Position numbers and translations under genes: made by a program
In this document: piece after piece, positions 32,789 to 34,267 of the stretch
Numbering within the stretch: position 1 is the first letter of the stretch
Layout of the letters: each line of letters begins with the position of its first letter
Notes under the pieces: model-generated
What the model was told of the DNA's origin: nothing
Database searches by the model: none
Seen by the model: the letters and a program-made list of their open reading frames with translations, nothing else
From: Lachnospiraceae bacterium
Lineage (GTDB): Bacteria > Bacillota > Clostridia > Lachnospirales > Lachnospiraceae
Assembly: GCA_022771765.1 (NCBI GenBank)
Contig: JALELN010000009.1
Span: 1-34,267 of the forward strand
Direction of reading: 5' to 3'
DNA: 34,267 bases

Positions 32789-34267
32789 TTATTTTTCTGA
32801 TTCTGCAACATCCTTCATAGAAAAACTCATACGGCCCATCTTGTCCTTGCCCATGCACTTGACGGTTACCTTATCGCCGAGTGTCAGAACATCCTCTACA
32901 CGGTTGATGCGCTCCTTCGCAATCTTGGAAATGTGAACCATACCCTCTTTTCCGGGAGCAAACTCAACGAATGCGCCGAACTCTTTAATGCTGACTACAA
33001 CGCCCTTGAAGATCTGTCCTTCCTCAAAATCAGTAGTGATAATCTTAATCATCTCAACGGCCTTGTCCATCATGGCAGCATCCGTTCCACAAATAGAAAC
33101 AGCGCCATCATCCGTAATATCAATCTTTACGCCGGTGCGTTCAATAATCTCATTGATCGTCTTTCCGCGCTGACCAACCACATCTCCGATCTTCTGGGGA
33201 TCAATGGTGATCTGGATGATCTTCGGTGCGTAAGGGCCAACCTCCTTGCGGGGCTCCGCAATTGCCTTTGACATACAGTTGTCCATAATGAAGAAACGTG
33301 CCTCGCGACATCTCGCGATTGCGCCCTCCACGATGGGGCGGGTCAGACCGTGAATCTTGATATCCATCTGGATGGCTGTAATACCATCCTTTGTTCCGGT
33401 CACCTTGAAATCCATATCTCCAAAGAAGTCCTCAAGACCCTGAATATCGGTCAACAGTACGAAATCGTCATCGGTATCTCCGGTGACCAGACCACAGGAA
33501 ATTCCGGCTACCATCTTCTTGATCGGCACACCGGCAGCCATCAGTGACATGCAGGATGCACAGGTAGAAGCCATGGAAGTAGATCCGTTGGACTCAAAGG
33601 TCTCGGATACGGCACGGATTGCATAGGGGAATTCCTCCTCGGAAGGAAGCACCGGAATCAATGCCCGCTCAGCCAGCGCGCCATGTCCGATCTCACGACG
33701 TCCCGGACCACGGGAAACCTTTGTCTCACCTACGGAATAAGCAGGGAAATTATACTGATGCATATAGCGTTTTGTGGTTACATTTGCATCCAGACCATCT
33801 ACCTTCTGTACCTCTGAAAGCGGAGCCAGTGTTACGATATCGCAGATCTGTGTCTGTCCGCGGGTGAACATTGCGGAACCGTGAACACGCGGAATAATGT
33901 CTACCTCAGCAGCCAGCGGACGGATCTGATCCAGCGCACGTCCGTCGGGACGCTTGTGATCCTTTAAGATCATCTTGCGGACGGTCTTCTTCTGATACTG
34001 ATAGATCGCATCGGGAAGCAGTGCCAGCCACTCTTCGTTTTCTGCGAAAGCAGCCTCTAACTTCTCAGTGATCTGACGGATATTCTCCTCGCGAACCTGC
34101 TTCACATCTGTGAATACAGCCTCCTCCATCTCTGCGGGAGGAACGATTTTTTTGATCTCCTCGAAGAGCTCCTCCGGAATTGCGCAGCTTGTGTAAGCGT
34201 GCTTGGGCTTGCCCACCTCAGCAACAATCTTATTGATAAACTCAATAATCGTCTGGTTGATGTCATG
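32789..34267 (-). CDS. pnp: Polyribonucleotide nucleotidyltransferase (PNPase), partial, N-terminus off the right edge
   Basis: Phosphorolytic 3'-5' exoribonuclease. The reading frame is open to the right edge of the window, so the first PH domain is missing; an internal GTG near 34216 is not the start. The visible part covers the linker helices, the second RNase PH domain (MFTRGQTQ, GPGRREIGHGALAERAL, ESNGSTSMAS, MDIKIHGLT), then the KH domain (GDVVGQRGKTINEIIERTG) and a C-terminal S1 domain (FKGVVVSIKEFGAFVEF, GMVHISKIA, RMSFSMKD). The catalytic-region aspartates lie in KVTGTKDGITAIQMDIK. Domain order is normal. It ends at the intrinsic terminator. Confidence 0.98.
   Translation of the reverse strand, partial: HDINQTIIEFINKIVAEVGKPKHAYTSCAIPEELFEEIKKIVPPAEMEEAVFTDVKQVREENIRQITEKLEAAFAENEEWLALLPDAIYQYQKKTVRKMILKDHKRPDGRALDQIRPLAAEVDIIPRVHGSAMFTRGQTQICDIVTLAPLSEVQKVDGLDANVTTKRYMHQYNFPAYSVGETKVSRGPGRREIGHGALAERALIPVLPSEEEFPYAIRAVSETFESNGSTSMASTCASCMSLMAAGVPIKKMVAGISCGLVTGDTDDDFVLLTDIQGLEDFFGDMDFKVTGTKDGITAIQMDIKIHGLTRPIVEGAIARCREARFFIMDNCMSKAIAEPRKEVGPYAPKIIQITIDPQKIGDVVGQRGKTINEIIERTGVKIDITDDGAVSICGTDAAMMDKAVEMIKIITTDFEEGQIFKGVVVSIKEFGAFVEFAPGKEGMVHISKIAKERINRVEDVLTLGDKVTVKCMGKDKMGRMSFSMKDVAESEK

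Noticed and set aside
1..34267. CRISPR arrays, tRNA or rRNA genes, transposases, phage or defence genes
   Set aside because: Looked for on both strands; no regularly spaced repeats, cloverleaf structures or matching protein families were seen. The window is mostly conserved housekeeping and sporulation genes.

Overview
The window is a gene-dense stretch of chromosome from a low-to-mid-GC Firmicute, most likely a spore-forming member of the Clostridia close to Lachnospiraceae. This rests on the protein families and gene order: yqfC-yqfD-phoH-(7TM-HD)-ybeY, scpA-scpB-rlmH, mutS-mutL-miaA, radC-mreBCD-PBP2, an oversized PBP2 with an internal insertion, and a divergent MreB. Several genes belong to sporulation or spore-biology families (yqfC, yqfD, splB, a BofC C-terminal-domain protein, a SpoVB-family flippase). 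The genus cannot be fixed from sequence reading alone.

Layout: 28 of the 29 genes listed below lie on the minus strand, so transcription runs right to left. From the right edge: pnp (its N-terminus is outside the window) ends at a strong intrinsic terminator. A cytoplasmic subtilase follows, then a 160-base spacer with a large palindromic element, then a cardiolipin synthase gene. The single plus-strand gene, a D-Ala-D-Ala carboxypeptidase, converges on cls and diverges from a metallophosphoesterase gene. A good sigma-A promoter in front of scpA opens a long tight run: scpA, scpB, rlmH, an MTA/SAH-nucleosidase-like gene, splB, an SDR gene, yqfC, yqfD, phoH, a reduced PgpH-like gene and ybeY. 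A DUF3048 lipoprotein gene and a flippase gene follow.

A second run follows: a BofC-domain membrane protein, two unrelated FAD-binding oxidoreductases, mutS, mutL, miaA and a PLP-dependent YnbB/methionine-gamma-lyase-like gene. A sigma-A-like promoter at the end of that last gene leads into radC, mreB, mreC, mreD and a PBP2 gene that runs off the left edge.

By function, the window combines envelope elongation and division (MreBCD, PBP2, carboxypeptidase, flippase, cardiolipin synthase), DNA repair and chromosome segregation (MutSL, SplB, ScpAB, RadC), RNA maturation (PNPase, YbeY, RlmH, MiaA) and sporulation. There is no gene-free stretch longer than about 170 bases. I saw no tRNA, rRNA, CRISPR array, transposase, phage gene or obvious defence system. 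The most unusual points are the PgpH-like protein with its HD residues replaced, the nucleosidase-splB-SDR cassette, the divergent MreB, the PBP2 insertion and the intergenic palindrome.
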